From Cutibacterium avidum ATCC 25577 (GTDB lineage Bacteria; Actinomycetota; Actinomycetes; Propionibacteriales; Propionibacteriaceae): a stretch of 64,000 nt of DNA. Position 1 is the stretch's first letter. Each line of letters opens with the position of its first letter. Of this stretch, positions 7,878 through 16,581 are shown one piece after another. The notes below the pieces were generated by a model. It had not been told where the DNA came from, searched no databases, and saw nothing but the letters and a program-made list of their open reading frames with translations. The DNA lies in contig NZ_JH165054.1 in assembly GCF_000227295.1 (NCBI RefSeq), positions 2,371,577-2,435,576 on the forward strand, read 5' to 3'. The translations under genes were made by a program, and so were the position numbers.

Positions 7878-8916
7878 CAGCGATCCAGCGATCGAGGCGA
7901 CCACTGGCAGCCCCGGAATCAATGGACTGGACCGCACGTTCCAGCTCCTGAGCCAGCTGCGGGACGAGCTCCTCGTCAATCGTCGGCCCGTCATGGGCCA
8001 GCAAGGCTACCGCCGCGTTCAGCAGGACGATGTCGCGCACCGGGCCGCGCTCCCCCGCCAAGACCTTGCGAACGACGCCAGCGTTGAACTGTGGGTCCCC
8101 ACCCACCAGGTCAGCCGGAGCAGCCGGAGTCAGGCCCAAGGCGGCCGGATCGATCGCGGTCTCGGCAACCTTGCCGTCGGAGATTACCCAGACCTGCGAC
8201 GTCGTCGTGGTCGTCAGCTCATCGAGACCATCCTCGCCATGGAAGACCAGTCCGCGAGTGCCTCGCGCCGCCAAGGCGTCGGCGACCAGCGGAGCCATGG
8301 CACCATCTGCGATACCGATCGCCGCAGCGTGCGGGCGGGCCGGGTTCGTCAGCGGGCCGAGGAGGTTGAAGGTGGTCTGGATGCCGAGCTCCTTGCGGGC
8401 CGGGGCGGCGTGACGCAAGGAAGCGTGGTAGCGCGGGGCGAAGAGGAAGACCAGGCCCACCTCGTCAAGAACATCCGCCTGGCGCTCCGGATCAATGTCG
8501 ACTCCAACGCCAAGAGCCTCCAAGCAGTCTGCCGTTCCGCAGGCGGAGCTGGCGGCGCGATTGCCGTGCTTGACGACCTTGGCCCCGGCGCCAGCGGCAA
8601 CGAGGGCCGCCATCGTCGAGATGTTGACAGTATTGGCACGGTCGCCACCGGTACCGACGATGTCAACGGCATCGCGATCCAATTCCACCGGTGTGGCCTG
8701 GCCCATCATTCCCTCTGCCATACCCGCGATCTCATCGGCGGTTTCGCCCTTGGCCCGCAGTGCCACTGCGAAGCCCGCAACCTGTACTGGAGTCAGTTCT
8801 CCGGACAGGACCCTCTCCATCGCTGCGGCAGCGGTGCCACGATCCATGTCGCGCCTCGCGACCAGATCGGTCAGCAGGTCGGCCCAGGTGAATTCGTCGA
8901 TGTGATCCTCGGACAC
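7864..8916 (-). CDS. trpD: Anthranilate phosphoribosyltransferase
   Basis: Transfers phosphoribosyl from PRPP to anthranilate, the second committed step of tryptophan synthesis. The 350-aa product has the usual layout: a helical N-terminal domain, the PRPP-binding loop DIVGTGGDRANTVNIS, the KHGNRAASSACGTAD segment, the anthranilate-site ARKELGIQTTFNLLGPLTNP region, and an FHGEDGLDELT-type metal-binding stretch. Other trp genes are absent from the window, so trpD stands alone here. As in other actinobacteria it sits beside the ctaE-qcrCAB respiratory genes. The 14-base overlap with the A24 peptidase gene is convergent. The receiver-like gene lies 14 bases upstream on the same strand. Confidence 0.96.
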   Translation of the reverse strand: MSEDHIDEFTWADLLTDLVARRDMDRGTAAAAMERVLSGELTPVQVAGFAVALRAKGETADEIAGMAEGMMGQATPVELDRDAVDIVGTGGDRANTVNISTMAALVAAGAGAKVVKHGNRAASSACGTADCLEALGVGVDIDPERQADVLDEVGLVFLFAPRYHASLRHAAPARKELGIQTTFNLLGPLTNPARPHAAAIGIADGAMAPLVADALAARGTRGLVFHGEDGLDELTTTTTSQVWVISDGKVAETAIDPAALGLTPAAPADLVGGDPQFNAGVVRKVLAGERGPVRDIVLLNAAVALLAHDGPTIDEELVPQLAQELERAVQSIDSGAASGRLDRWIAVTSD

Positions 8917-8930
8917 AGAACTCCTTCGAG

Positions 8931-9374
8931 TCAGATGGTCTGTGCGGCGGGCTTCGCAGTCTCGCCACGGGAAACACGAACCACTGACGCCACCGTCTGG
9001 GGCAGGGCCACCGGATCGACAGGACGGGTGGCGACGGCGTCAGCATGGGACCAGGACGCCAACCACGCATCGGCGATGCGAGCCACCAGGAGGACGGCCG
9101 GGGGACAATCCTCAACCTCGTCCTTGAGCTGATGACACACCCCCATCCCGCCATACGGAGTCGATTCACCATCAGCGACCAGGACGTCATAGTGACCGCT
9201 GCTCACGGCATCGACGACCGAGGCCTGGGTAGCTGTCTCGATGACCTCGGCACGCGGAAGGTCCGAGGCGATCGTCCCGCTCAACGCGACCTTTACCTGC
9301 TCACGAACAGTGCGATCATCGGAGTAAACGAGAATCTTGAGAGCGCCCGACGGCTCCCCGTGCTTGTCACCCAT
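8931..9374 (-). CDS. Receiver-like (CheY-fold) protein beside respiratory genes
   Basis: 147-aa protein with a response-regulator receiver fold: beta-1 LKILVYSDD with the acidic pair, and DVLVADGES with the Asp in the phosphoacceptor position. Near the end are AVLLVARIADAW and ADAVATRPVDP. The conserved Thr/Ser after beta-4 is Ala and the conserved Lys before Pro is Arg, so normal phosphorylation switching is doubtful. There is no output domain. The start is ATG 9374, after an AGGGAAAGGG stretch; the much longer upstream frame to 9764 has no domain content and overlaps ctaE. It probably shares a transcript with trpD and is divergent from ctaE. Confidence 0.75.
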   Translation of the reverse strand: MGDKHGEPSGALKILVYSDDRTVREQVKVALSGTIASDLPRAEVIETATQASVVDAVSSGHYDVLVADGESTPYGGMGVCHQLKDEVEDCPPAVLLVARIADAWLASWSHADAVATRPVDPVALPQTVASVVRVSRGETAKPAAQTI

Positions 9375-9627
9375 GAGCGGCCCTTTCCCTCGACTGTGTG
9401 GGACTGACTGAGCTGCCGGCCACCAATAGGCCGGATGCAACATGGGTGATGCTACAGCCTGCGGCGCCTCATTGGGTCTGAGACCATCCTGACTACTGAG
9501 ACGACCAGTATCACACCTTCGGACAAAGCGCTGCATTTTGCCATCTGACCCCAGAGAATCAACCTCGAATCGAACTGGAACGGCGAAACGACATGACCAA
9601 TGACACATTTCCGGCCATAATGAGGCC

Positions 9628-10323
9628 GTGGCCACTTCAGCGCAGACTTCACAACGACCGACGGGCGCCATCCATCCGATCGCGCCGACGCGACTCAACG
9701 CGCCGGCAGGTCGTCCCGATGCCCTACCCATGGGTGTCTGGGTGTGGCTGGCGAGCGAGCTCATGTTCTTCGCCGCTCTCTTCGCGGCCTACTTCATGAT
9801 TCGCCAGACGACGAGCGACTTGGCAACGGCTGGGCAGCAGACCCTCTGGCAGACCGAATCCGGTCACCTGGCCGTCGGTGCCGCCGCCATCAACACCCTC
9901 ATCCTGGTGGTGTCGTCGGTGACCTGTCAGATGGGTGTTCACGCCGCGGAGCATGGCCAGGTCAAGCGGACCAAGGGCCTCGGCGCCATCACCTCCTGGG
10001 GCATGCGCGAGTGGTACACCCTGACCTTCATCATGGGCGCGGTGTTCATCGCTGGACAGGTCGCGGAGTACATCACCCTCATCGGCGAGGGTCACACCAT
10101 CTCCTCGAGCGTCTATTTCTCGGCCTTCTTCTTGGCAACCGGCTTCCACGGCCTGCACGTGACCGGCGGCCTGGTCCTGTTCCTGCTCACCCTTGCCCGC
10201 ACCTACATGGCTCGTCGGTTCACCCACGAGCAGGCGGTCACGGCAATGGTCGTTTCCTACTACTGGCACTTCGTTGACGTCGTGTGGATCATCCTGTTTT
10301 CGGTGATCTACATCGTGCGCTGA
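9628..10323 (+). CDS. ctaE: Cytochrome c oxidase (aa3) subunit III
   Basis: Integral membrane subunit III of the haem-copper oxidase, 231 aa with five membrane segments as in other actinobacterial CtaE proteins. Typical segments are MGVWVWLASELMFFAALF near the start, EWYTLTFIMGAVFIAGQVAE, ATGFHGLHVTGGLVLF and SYYWHFVDVVWIILFSVIY. GTG at 9628 is the start. It is the first gene of the plus-strand ctaE-qcrC-qcrA-qcrB operon, which encodes the bcc complex that passes electrons directly to the aa3 oxidase. Its stop is followed by qcrC within 23 bases. Confidence 0.96.
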   Translation: MATSAQTSQRPTGAIHPIAPTRLNAPAGRPDALPMGVWVWLASELMFFAALFAAYFMIRQTTSDLATAGQQTLWQTESGHLAVGAAAINTLILVVSSVTCQMGVHAAEHGQVKRTKGLGAITSWGMREWYTLTFIMGAVFIAGQVAEYITLIGEGHTISSSVYFSAFFLATGFHGLHVTGGLVLFLLTLARTYMARRFTHEQAVTAMVVSYYWHFVDVVWIILFSVIYIVR

Positions 10324-10346
10324 CCCCCAACCCGAGAAAGGTGACT

Positions 10347-11156
10347 GTGGTGATGAGAGTCCTCTCCACGAAACGGCACAGCCGGGCAGCCAAACCCGTG
10401 CTGCTGCTCTTGGCCTTGATCCTGGTGGGGTGTGTGTACACCTTCGTCAGCCCCTCGGCTTCTGGGCAGGCTGACACCAATGCGTCGACCCAGATGGCCC
10501 AGGGCAAGGAGATCTTCCAGCAGAACTGCTCCTCCTGTCATGGCCTCAACGGCGAGGGAACCACCCAGGGGCCGTCCTTGGCCGGTGTCGGCGCGGCTGC
10601 GGTCGACTTCCAGATGGGCACCGGCCGCATGCCGATGGCTCGTCCCGAGGCTCAGGCCCCCTCCAAGAACACGAAGTTCACCGATGAGGAAATCGCTTCG
10701 GTCGGCGCCTACGTCGCCTCTCTGACCCCCGGTCCGGAGGTCCCCTCCTCCCAGACCCTCAACACCTCGGGATTGAGTGCTGGGGAGCTGGCTCGGGGCG
10801 CTGAGCTGTTCAAGACCAACTGCTCAGCCTGCCACAACATTGAGGGACGCGGTGGCGCGCTCCCGGAAGGTGCTTACGCGCCTTCCCTCATGAAGACGTC
10901 CGACAAGCACATCTACGAGGCCATGCGCACCGGCCCGCAGCAGATGCCGGTGTTCTCCAAGTCGGTCATCACCGACCAGGACGCCCGCGAGATCATTGGC
11001 TACCTCCAGACCGCACACTCTGAGCCCAACAACGGCGGATTCGCCCTCGGCGGCATCGGCCCGGTCACTGAGGGCCTGTTCGGTTGGATCATCGGCATTG
11101 GCGGCCTCGTCCTGGTCGCCGGATGGCTGGCACGGAAGGGGGCTCGCGCGAAGTGA
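10347..11156 (+). CDS. qcrC: Diheme cytochrome c subunit of the bcc complex
   Basis: Cytochrome cc subunit of the actinobacterial bc1-aa3 supercomplex, carrying electrons from the Rieske centre to subunit II of the oxidase. It has an N-terminal membrane anchor (PVLLLLALILVGCVYTFV), two haem-binding motifs NCSSCHG and NCSACHN about 115 residues apart, and a C-terminal anchor (GWIIGIGGLVLVAGWLA). Both haem domains face the outside. Starts GTG 10347, GTG 10350 and ATG 10353 are all served by GAGAAAGG at 10334-10341; I use 10347, giving 269 aa. A longer frame from 10284 overlaps ctaE and is not used. The stop overlaps the qcrA start (GTGA). Confidence 0.95.
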   Translation: MVMRVLSTKRHSRAAKPVLLLLALILVGCVYTFVSPSASGQADTNASTQMAQGKEIFQQNCSSCHGLNGEGTTQGPSLAGVGAAAVDFQMGTGRMPMARPEAQAPSKNTKFTDEEIASVGAYVASLTPGPEVPSSQTLNTSGLSAGELARGAELFKTNCSACHNIEGRGGALPEGAYAPSLMKTSDKHIYEAMRTGPQQMPVFSKSVITDQDAREIIGYLQTAHSEPNNGGFALGGIGPVTEGLFGWIIGIGGLVLVAGWLARKGARAK

Positions 11157-12205
11157 GCGACAAGTACACCGAACGCAACGACCTGCCGGTCGAGAACCCG
11201 GGCGTCGAGCCCCACGTCGAGCGGTACACCGACGCCAATCCGAAGGCCGGAAACCGGGCCTACCTCCAGGTGATCACCCTGCTGGGACTGGTCCCCGTTC
11301 TCGCCATCGCCTTCGTCGTCTTCTACTTCGCGATCCCCCGCGACGCCACCATCGAGATCGGGCCGCTCCACATGAACGCCTCGACCTTCGCGCTGGGTCT
11401 GTGTGCCGGCCTCGCGGTGCTGTTCATCGGCATCGCCTGCATCCACTGGGCCAAGCAGATCATGGGCGACGAAGAGATCGTTCAGGAGCGGCACCCGGTC
11501 AATTCCGATACCGCTGATCGCGAGGAGTTCGCCAAGCAGTGGCGCATCGGCGCCGAGCAGTCCGGCCTCTCCCGACGCAAGCTCATCGGCAGCGCCCTTG
11601 GTGGTGCCATCGGCATCATGGCTGTCCCGGCCATCGTCACCCTTGCTGACCTCGGTCCGAAGCCCGGCCCCGGAATGCGTCGCGCCACCATCGAGCGCAC
11701 CATCTGGGCCGAGGGCGTCCGACTCGTCAACGACATCACCTTCCAGCCGATCAAGGCCTCCGACCTCGAGATCGGCCAGCTGGTCAACGCGGAGCCCGAG
11801 AACCTCAAGGATCTCGAAGGCGCTGAGTTCCAGCGTCAGAAGGCCAAGGCCGCCATCCTCATCGTCAGGATGGATCCTGATTCCATCAAGATCCCCGAGT
11901 CCCGCAAGGACTGGCAGGTCGGCGGTATCCTGTCCTATTCCAAGATCTGCACCCACGTCGGTTGCCCCGTCAACCTGTGGGAGCAGCAGACCCACCATCT
12001 GCTGTGCCCCTGCCACCAGTCGACCTTCGATCTAGGTGACTCCGGTGTCGTCGTCTTCGGTCCCGCCGGACGCTCGCTGCCGCAGCTGCCCATCACCGTC
12101 GACGACAAGGGTTACCTGGTCGCTCGCAGCGACTTCACCGTTCCGGTGGGCCCGTCCTACTTCGAGCGAGATTCTCGTCACGACTACAAGAAGGGTGACA
12201 ACTGA
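11153..12205 (+). CDS. qcrA: Rieske iron-sulfur subunit of the bcc complex
   Basis: 350-aa Rieske subunit with three N-terminal membrane segments, as in other actinobacterial QcrA proteins. The third one lies around LIGSALGGAIGIMAVPAIVTL. The 2Fe-2S cluster motifs are CTHVGCPVNLWEQQ and CPCHQSTFDLGDSG, with FGPAGRSLPQLP after them. It takes electrons from quinol at the Qo site and passes them to QcrC. The start is GTG 11153, overlapping the qcrC stop, with AAGGGGG upstream; the longer frame from 11084 lies inside qcrC. The stop TGA shares its last base with the qcrB ATG, which implies translational coupling along the operon. Confidence 0.96.
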   Translation: MSDKYTERNDLPVENPGVEPHVERYTDANPKAGNRAYLQVITLLGLVPVLAIAFVVFYFAIPRDATIEIGPLHMNASTFALGLCAGLAVLFIGIACIHWAKQIMGDEEIVQERHPVNSDTADREEFAKQWRIGAEQSGLSRRKLIGSALGGAIGIMAVPAIVTLADLGPKPGPGMRRATIERTIWAEGVRLVNDITFQPIKASDLEIGQLVNAEPENLKDLEGAEFQRQKAKAAILIVRMDPDSIKIPESRKDWQVGGILSYSKICTHVGCPVNLWEQQTHHLLCPCHQSTFDLGDSGVVVFGPAGRSLPQLPITVDDKGYLVARSDFTVPVGPSYFERDSRHDYKKGDN

Positions 12206-13884
12206 TGGCCCGGCCAACTGGCATCGCCGAGGAATCACCCACCCTGCGCACTGCGACGGCTGACGACAAGCCCTCGGGCCGCGGGATGCGGATCGTCAAC
12301 TGGCACGACGACCGTTTGGGTCTTGCCAAGATGGGCAAGGAGAACCTGCGCAAGGTCTTCCCTGACCACTGGTCCTTCCTGCTGGGCGAGATTGCTCTCT
12401 ACTCCTTCGTCGTCCTACTGCTCACGGGTGTCTTCCTCACTATCTGGTTCAAGCCGTCGATGGCCGAGGTCGACTACAACGGTCCGTACCAGTTGCTCAA
12501 GGGAACGCCCATGTCGGAGGCGTTCGCCTCCACCCTGGACCTCTCCTTCGAGGTGCGTGGTGGCCTGCTGGTCCGCCAGATCCACCACTGGGCAGCCATC
12601 CTCTTCGTGGCAGCAGCCACCGTCCACATGCTGCGCATCTTCTTCACGGGTGCCTTCCGCAAGCCTCGTGAGATCAACTGGCTGATCGGCCTGGGGCTCT
12701 TCATGCTGGCCATGGTTGAGGGCTTCGCCGGATACTCGCTGCCTGACGACCTGCTCTCGGGCACCGGTCTCCGCTTCGCCGACGGCCTGATGCGTGCCAT
12801 CCCGCTGGTGGGCACGTGGGTTGAGTTCTTCGTCTTCAACGGCGAGTTCCCCGGCACCGCGATCGTGCCCCGTCTCTACATGGTGCACATCCTGTTGATC
12901 CCGGCCCTGCTGCTGGGCCTGGTGGCCGCACACCTCGCCCTGGTCGTGTACCACAAACACACCCAGTACCCGGGACCCGGACGGACGGAGAAGAACGTCG
13001 TGGGCTACCCGCTGTTCCCGGTGTACGCCGCCAAGGCCGGTGGCTTCTTCTTCGTGGTCTTCGGCGTCCTGACCCTCATGGGCACCTTCATGCAGATCAA
13101 CCCGGTCTGGAAGTTCGGCCCCTACAACCCGGGCGAGGTCACCGCTGGATCCCAGCCTGACTGGTACATGGGTTGGCTCGAGGGCGCTGTCCGTATCACA
13201 CCGAACTGGGAGTGGCACATCGGTCACACCACCTGGAGCTGGAACATCTTCCTGCCCGGTGTGTGCCTCATGGGCGTGCTGTTCACCCTCTTGGTGGCAT
13301 GGCCCTTCGTCGAGAAGTGGATCACCGGTGACGAGTCCGAGCATCACCTGCTCGACCGTCCGCGCAACGTCCCGACACGTACCGCCCTCGGTGTTGCTGC
13401 CATGAGCTGCTACGCCATGTTCTGGTTGTCGGGTGCCAACGACATCATCGCCACCCACTTCCACCCGTCGCTGAACTCGATCACGTACTTCATGCGTGGT
13501 GCGATCTTCATCGTCCCGATCATCACCTACCAGATCACCAAGCGGATCTGCGTGTCCCTGCAGCGTGCTGACCGTCAGCGCCTGCTGCACGGGTCGCCCT
13601 CGGGTGAGATCATCCGCGAGCCCGATGGCGCCTTCCACGAGGCTCACGTGCCGGTGAGCGAGGAGGAGGCCTGGACCCTCACCCAGCAGAAGACCTACCC
13701 GGTCCTCACCGCTGGTTCCATCGACGACCGCGGCCGTCGCGTCAGCAAGAAGCGCGCTCGCTGGATGAAGTGGTTCCTCGGGGACAACGTTCCCAAGGTC
13801 ACCCGCGAGGAGTTGGAGGCCGCTCGCCACCACACCGAGATCGGTTCCGGTCACTCCGCGGGCAATGCCGAGATCACCAACTGA
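12205..13884 (+). CDS. qcrB: Cytochrome b subunit of the bcc complex
   Basis: 559-aa cytochrome b with haem-ligand histidines in RQIHHWAAILF and YMVHILLIPALL and the actinobacterial Qo-site stretch GYSLPDDLLSGTGLR. It has eight or more membrane segments and a long charged C-terminal tail of about 120 residues, a feature of actinobacterial QcrB. It forms the quinol-oxidising core with QcrA and QcrC. The ATG overlaps the qcrA stop by one base. A perfect hairpin terminator 17 bases downstream closes the ctaE-qcrCAB operon. A large antisense frame across this gene is a composition artefact. Confidence 0.97.
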   Translation: MARPTGIAEESPTLRTATADDKPSGRGMRIVNWHDDRLGLAKMGKENLRKVFPDHWSFLLGEIALYSFVVLLLTGVFLTIWFKPSMAEVDYNGPYQLLKGTPMSEAFASTLDLSFEVRGGLLVRQIHHWAAILFVAAATVHMLRIFFTGAFRKPREINWLIGLGLFMLAMVEGFAGYSLPDDLLSGTGLRFADGLMRAIPLVGTWVEFFVFNGEFPGTAIVPRLYMVHILLIPALLLGLVAAHLALVVYHKHTQYPGPGRTEKNVVGYPLFPVYAAKAGGFFFVVFGVLTLMGTFMQINPVWKFGPYNPGEVTAGSQPDWYMGWLEGAVRITPNWEWHIGHTTWSWNIFLPGVCLMGVLFTLLVAWPFVEKWITGDESEHHLLDRPRNVPTRTALGVAAMSCYAMFWLSGANDIIATHFHPSLNSITYFMRGAIFIVPIITYQITKRICVSLQRADRQRLLHGSPSGEIIREPDGAFHEAHVPVSEEEAWTLTQQKTYPVLTAGSIDDRGRRVSKKRARWMKWFLGDNVPKVTREELEAARHHTEIGSGHSAGNAEITN

Positions 13885-13900
13885 CCCCTTCTGAACCCGT

Positions 13901-13930
13901 ACGAAGGCCCCTCGGTCGAGGGGCCTTCGT
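13901..13930. terminator. Bidirectional terminator between qcrB and ATL gene
   Basis: Perfect inverted repeat acgaaggcccctcg / cgaggggccttcgt with a two-base centre. It serves the qcrB operon and the convergent alkyltransferase-like gene, whose stop codon begins at its edge. Confidence 0.75.
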
Positions 13931-14247
13931 CATGCCTGGATGCGCAATCTCTGCCAGTTGAGCTCCCACTCCTGCGGATCGGGGGCATGGGCGCGCAGCA
14001 TATCGACTCCTCCACCCAACCCCTCGTCATCCCAGTGACGGCGAGCCTCTTCCATGAGGTGGTCGGGCAGGGTCCCACGCACATTGGTGACTCGCCACCA
14101 CTCCACCTCATGACCGTGACCGGCCATGATCGTGCCGACCCGCCGTGGGGAGGTTCCGACGAGCTCGGCAAGGTCAGAGTAGGACACCACCGTTCTCGGC
14201 GGCAGGGCTTCCACCGCGGCCAATACGTCATCGACGATCGAGCTCAT
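13930..14247 (-). CDS. Alkyltransferase-like (ATL) DNA-base-flipping protein
   Basis: 105-aa protein of the O6-alkylguanine-DNA alkyltransferase fold. The helix-turn-helix part is recognisable: PPRTVVSYSDLAELVGTSPR, then RVGTIMAGHGHEVEWWRVTN. The active-site PCHRV of true alkyltransferases reads EWWRV here, with Trp in the Cys position. That is the hallmark of ATL proteins, which bind alkylated bases and hand them to nucleotide excision repair. The start is ATG 14247 (MSSIVDDVLAAVEAL); the longer frame to 14325 crosses the guaB1 start region. It is divergent from guaB1 with 64 bases between the two starts. Confidence 0.8.
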   Translation of the reverse strand: MSSIVDDVLAAVEALPPRTVVSYSDLAELVGTSPRRVGTIMAGHGHEVEWWRVTNVRGTLPDHLMEEARRHWDDEGLGGGVDMLRAHAPDPQEWELNWQRLRIQA

Positions 14248-14311
14248 GACACCAGTGTGCCGCGACCCGTCAGGACATGACTGGAGAATGACGACGTGGG
14301 AGAATGGGAAC

Positions 14312-15772
14312 GTGCGTTTTCTCAACGAGCAGCCGAACTACGACCTGACGTACAACGACGTCTTCATGGCCCCGAACCGTTCCTCGGTCGGGTCTCGGAT
14401 GAATGTCGATCTGACGTCGACCGACGGGCTGGGCACTCCCCTACCCCTCGCTGTGGCCAACATGACCGCAATCTCCGGACGACGGATGGCCGAGACGATC
14501 GCCCGCCGCGGCGGCATCGCCATCCTGCCCCAGGACATCCCCGCTGACTTCGTCGCGAGGTCCATACGTCGGGTCAAGGGTGCCCACACCCGCTTCGACA
14601 CCCCGGTCACCGTCAATCCCACGACGACCGTCGGCGAGGCCATGAATCTGCTCAACAAGCGCGCCCATGGCGTCGTCCTCGTCATCGAGGACCATCGCCC
14701 GGTCGGACTGGTCTCCCCTGCCGAGGCGGAGGGCGTCGACCGCTTCGCCCAGTGCCATGAGGTCATGACCACCGACCTCACCTTGGTCGGCCCTGACGCC
14801 AGCCCGGACGACGTCTTCCAGGCCCTCGCAGAGCGTCACCAGAAGGTCGCTGTGGCCGTCGACGAGACCGGCGTCCTCGTCGGCATCATGACGTCCCGTG
14901 GCGCGCTGCGCACCGAGATCTACCGCCCTGCCGTCGATCCCGACGGTCGCCTCATGATCGGCACTGCCATCGGCATCAACGGCGACGTCGCCGGTCGCGC
15001 TCGTAGCGCTCTGGACTCCGGTTCCGACGTCCTCGTCATGGACACCGCTCACGGCCACCAGGACCCCATGATCCGGGCCATTGGCGTGGCGGACAAGGTT
15101 CGCACTGCCTTCCAAGAGAAAACCGGACGCCGTATCCCTATCGTGGCTGGCAACATCGTCACCCGGCGCGGCACCCTGGACCTGCTGGAGGCCGGGGCGG
15201 ACATCATCAAGGTCGGTGTTGGACCGGGCGCCATGTGCACCACCCGTATGCAGACCGGCGTCGGGCGCCCCCAGTTCTCGGCGGTGCTGGAGTGCGCTGA
15301 GGCAGCCGCCGAGGCCGACGGGGCCATCTGGGCTGATGGAGGCATCCGTCACCCCCGTGACGTCGCCCTCGCCCTGGCGGCCGGAGCCGGATCGGTCATG
15401 ATCGGCTCGTGGTTCGCCGGCACCCACGAGTCCACCGGAGCCATGCTCGTCGATCACGATGGCCGCCTGTACAAGGAGTCCTTCGGGATGGCCTCGGCCC
15501 GTGCAGTTCGTCACCGCACCCGCCAGCGCAGCGCCTTCGAGAGGGCCCGCGCTGCCCTGTTCGAGGAAGGGATCTCCCAGTCGAAGATGTACCTGGATCC
15601 CCAGCGTCCTGGAGTTGAGGACCTCGTCGACTTCATCACCTCCGGAGTGCGATCCTCCTGCACCTACGCCGGCGCGGCCAACCTCGAGGAGTTCCACGAG
15701 AAGGCCGTCATCGGCGTGCAGTCCCCCTCGGGATATGAGGAGGGACGTCCCCTGCAGCGCAGCTGGACCTGA
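14312..15772 (+). CDS. guaB1: GuaB1-family IMP dehydrogenase/GMP reductase-related protein
   Basis: 486-aa TIM-barrel enzyme with an inserted CBS pair, of the actinobacterial GuaB1 family, which is reported to act as a GMP reductase in purine salvage. Residues 1-80 include the PNYDLTYNDVFMAPNRSS start and LAVANMTAISGRRMAE. CBS domains cover about 90-210. The catalytic loop is KVGVGPGAMCTTRMQTGVG with the active-site Cys, followed by WADGGIRHPRDVALALAAGA. The start is GTG 14312, with GGGAGAATGGGAA just upstream and the usual RFLNEQP N-terminus; frames from 14246 or 14288 are longer than the family. IMP dehydrogenase activity itself is less likely. Confidence 0.88.
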   Translation: MRFLNEQPNYDLTYNDVFMAPNRSSVGSRMNVDLTSTDGLGTPLPLAVANMTAISGRRMAETIARRGGIAILPQDIPADFVARSIRRVKGAHTRFDTPVTVNPTTTVGEAMNLLNKRAHGVVLVIEDHRPVGLVSPAEAEGVDRFAQCHEVMTTDLTLVGPDASPDDVFQALAERHQKVAVAVDETGVLVGIMTSRGALRTEIYRPAVDPDGRLMIGTAIGINGDVAGRARSALDSGSDVLVMDTAHGHQDPMIRAIGVADKVRTAFQEKTGRRIPIVAGNIVTRRGTLDLLEAGADIIKVGVGPGAMCTTRMQTGVGRPQFSAVLECAEAAAEADGAIWADGGIRHPRDVALALAAGAGSVMIGSWFAGTHESTGAMLVDHDGRLYKESFGMASARAVRHRTRQRSAFERARAALFEEGISQSKMYLDPQRPGVEDLVDFITSGVRSSCTYAGAANLEEFHEKAVIGVQSPSGYEEGRPLQRSWT

Positions 15773-15836
15773 GCTGCTGGCGAACTGTCACCGTCGCTCG
15801 CCCTGGCCCGACCTTGTCAGTTCTAGGGTGAGAGGC

Positions 15837-16493
15837 ATGACAGCAGATCGAATCCTCATCATTGGTGGCCATGGACACGTCGCCAGGCACTTCGCCCAGC
15901 ACGCCAGTTCGAAGGGTCGTCACGTCGATTCCGTCATTCGGCGTGAAGACCAAGCTGCTGACGTCGTCAGGTGCGGCGGGAATCCCATCGTCGCTGATGT
16001 CACCTGTCTGCGCCCTTCTCAGTGGGACGACCTCGTCAACAGTCACGACGCTGTGGTGTGGTCGGCCGGAGCAGGTGGCAAGGGCAGCCCCGAGGACACC
16101 TATGCCGTCGACCGCGATGCCTGCAAGCACCTCGTCGACGCCATTGCGCGTTCCTCCCACGGACCGCGGTTCGTGCTCATCTCGTGGTGCGGCAGCCCCG
16201 ACCACGGTGTCCCCTCCGACAACGACTTCTTCCCCTATGCCGACGCAAAGGCCGATGCCGACCGCCACACCATGCGCTCGACGGTTCAATGGACCATCCT
16301 CGGCCCGGTGACCCTCAGCCACGATCCCGCCACCGGCATCCATGTGTTGGAGGAGGGCGAGGACTACAAGGACGCCACCGTGTCCCGTGAGGCCGTCGCT
16401 CAGGCGGCTCTGGCCTGTCTGGACGACGAGACCACGGTTGGCCGGTTCATTCGCTTCCGTAACGGTTCTCGGCCCATTGCAGAGGCCATCTGA
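15837..16493 (+). CDS. Atypical short-chain dehydrogenase (NAD(P)-binding) protein
   Basis: 218-aa Rossmann protein of the atypical SDR (NAD(P)H-binding, NmrA-like) group. It starts ILIIGGHGHVARHFAQHAS, the dinucleotide-binding loop, and has DAVVWSAGAGGKGSPEDTYAVDRD and a YADAKADADR stretch in the YxxxK position. Small size and lack of a distinct substrate domain suggest an oxidoreductase or a redox-sensing protein; the substrate is unknown. The start is ATG 15837, preceded by GGTGAGAGG. The longer frame from 15459 lies inside guaB1. A strong hairpin terminator follows. It may be read from its own promoter in the 64-base gap after guaB1. Confidence 0.8.
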   Translation: MTADRILIIGGHGHVARHFAQHASSKGRHVDSVIRREDQAADVVRCGGNPIVADVTCLRPSQWDDLVNSHDAVVWSAGAGGKGSPEDTYAVDRDACKHLVDAIARSSHGPRFVLISWCGSPDHGVPSDNDFFPYADAKADADRHTMRSTVQWTILGPVTLSHDPATGIHVLEEGEDYKDATVSREAVAQAALACLDDETTVGRFIRFRNGSRPIAEAI

Positions 16494-16525
16494 GCCAGGA
16501 CCGCCAGCAGTATCCTCCGACGAAA

Positions 16526-16560
16526 AAGGCCGGGACCGTCATCATGACGGTCCCGGCCTT
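16526..16560. terminator. Bidirectional terminator between SDR gene and ctaF
   Basis: Inverted repeat aaggccgggaccgtcat / atgacggtcccggcctt, with an A-run on one side. It serves the SDR gene (plus) and the ctaC-ctaD-ctaF operon (minus). Confidence 0.75.
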
Positions 16561-16581
16561 CACATTGTCGGTGAGACGCGG

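Noticed and set aside
7993-9132. Plus-strand frame of 379 aa opposite trpD
   Set aside because: trpD has all family motifs; this frame is its shadow.
9375-9764. Upstream extension of the receiver-like protein
   Set aside because: It would overlap ctaE and shows no domain; ATG 9374 has a ribosome binding site.
12415-13854. Minus-strand frame of 479 aa opposite qcrB
   Set aside because: Composition artefact of GC-rich third positions; it is rich in His/Asp/Glu/Gly/Arg with no motif.
14441-15697. Minus-strand frame of 418 aa opposite guaB1
   Set aside because: Antisense composition artefact.
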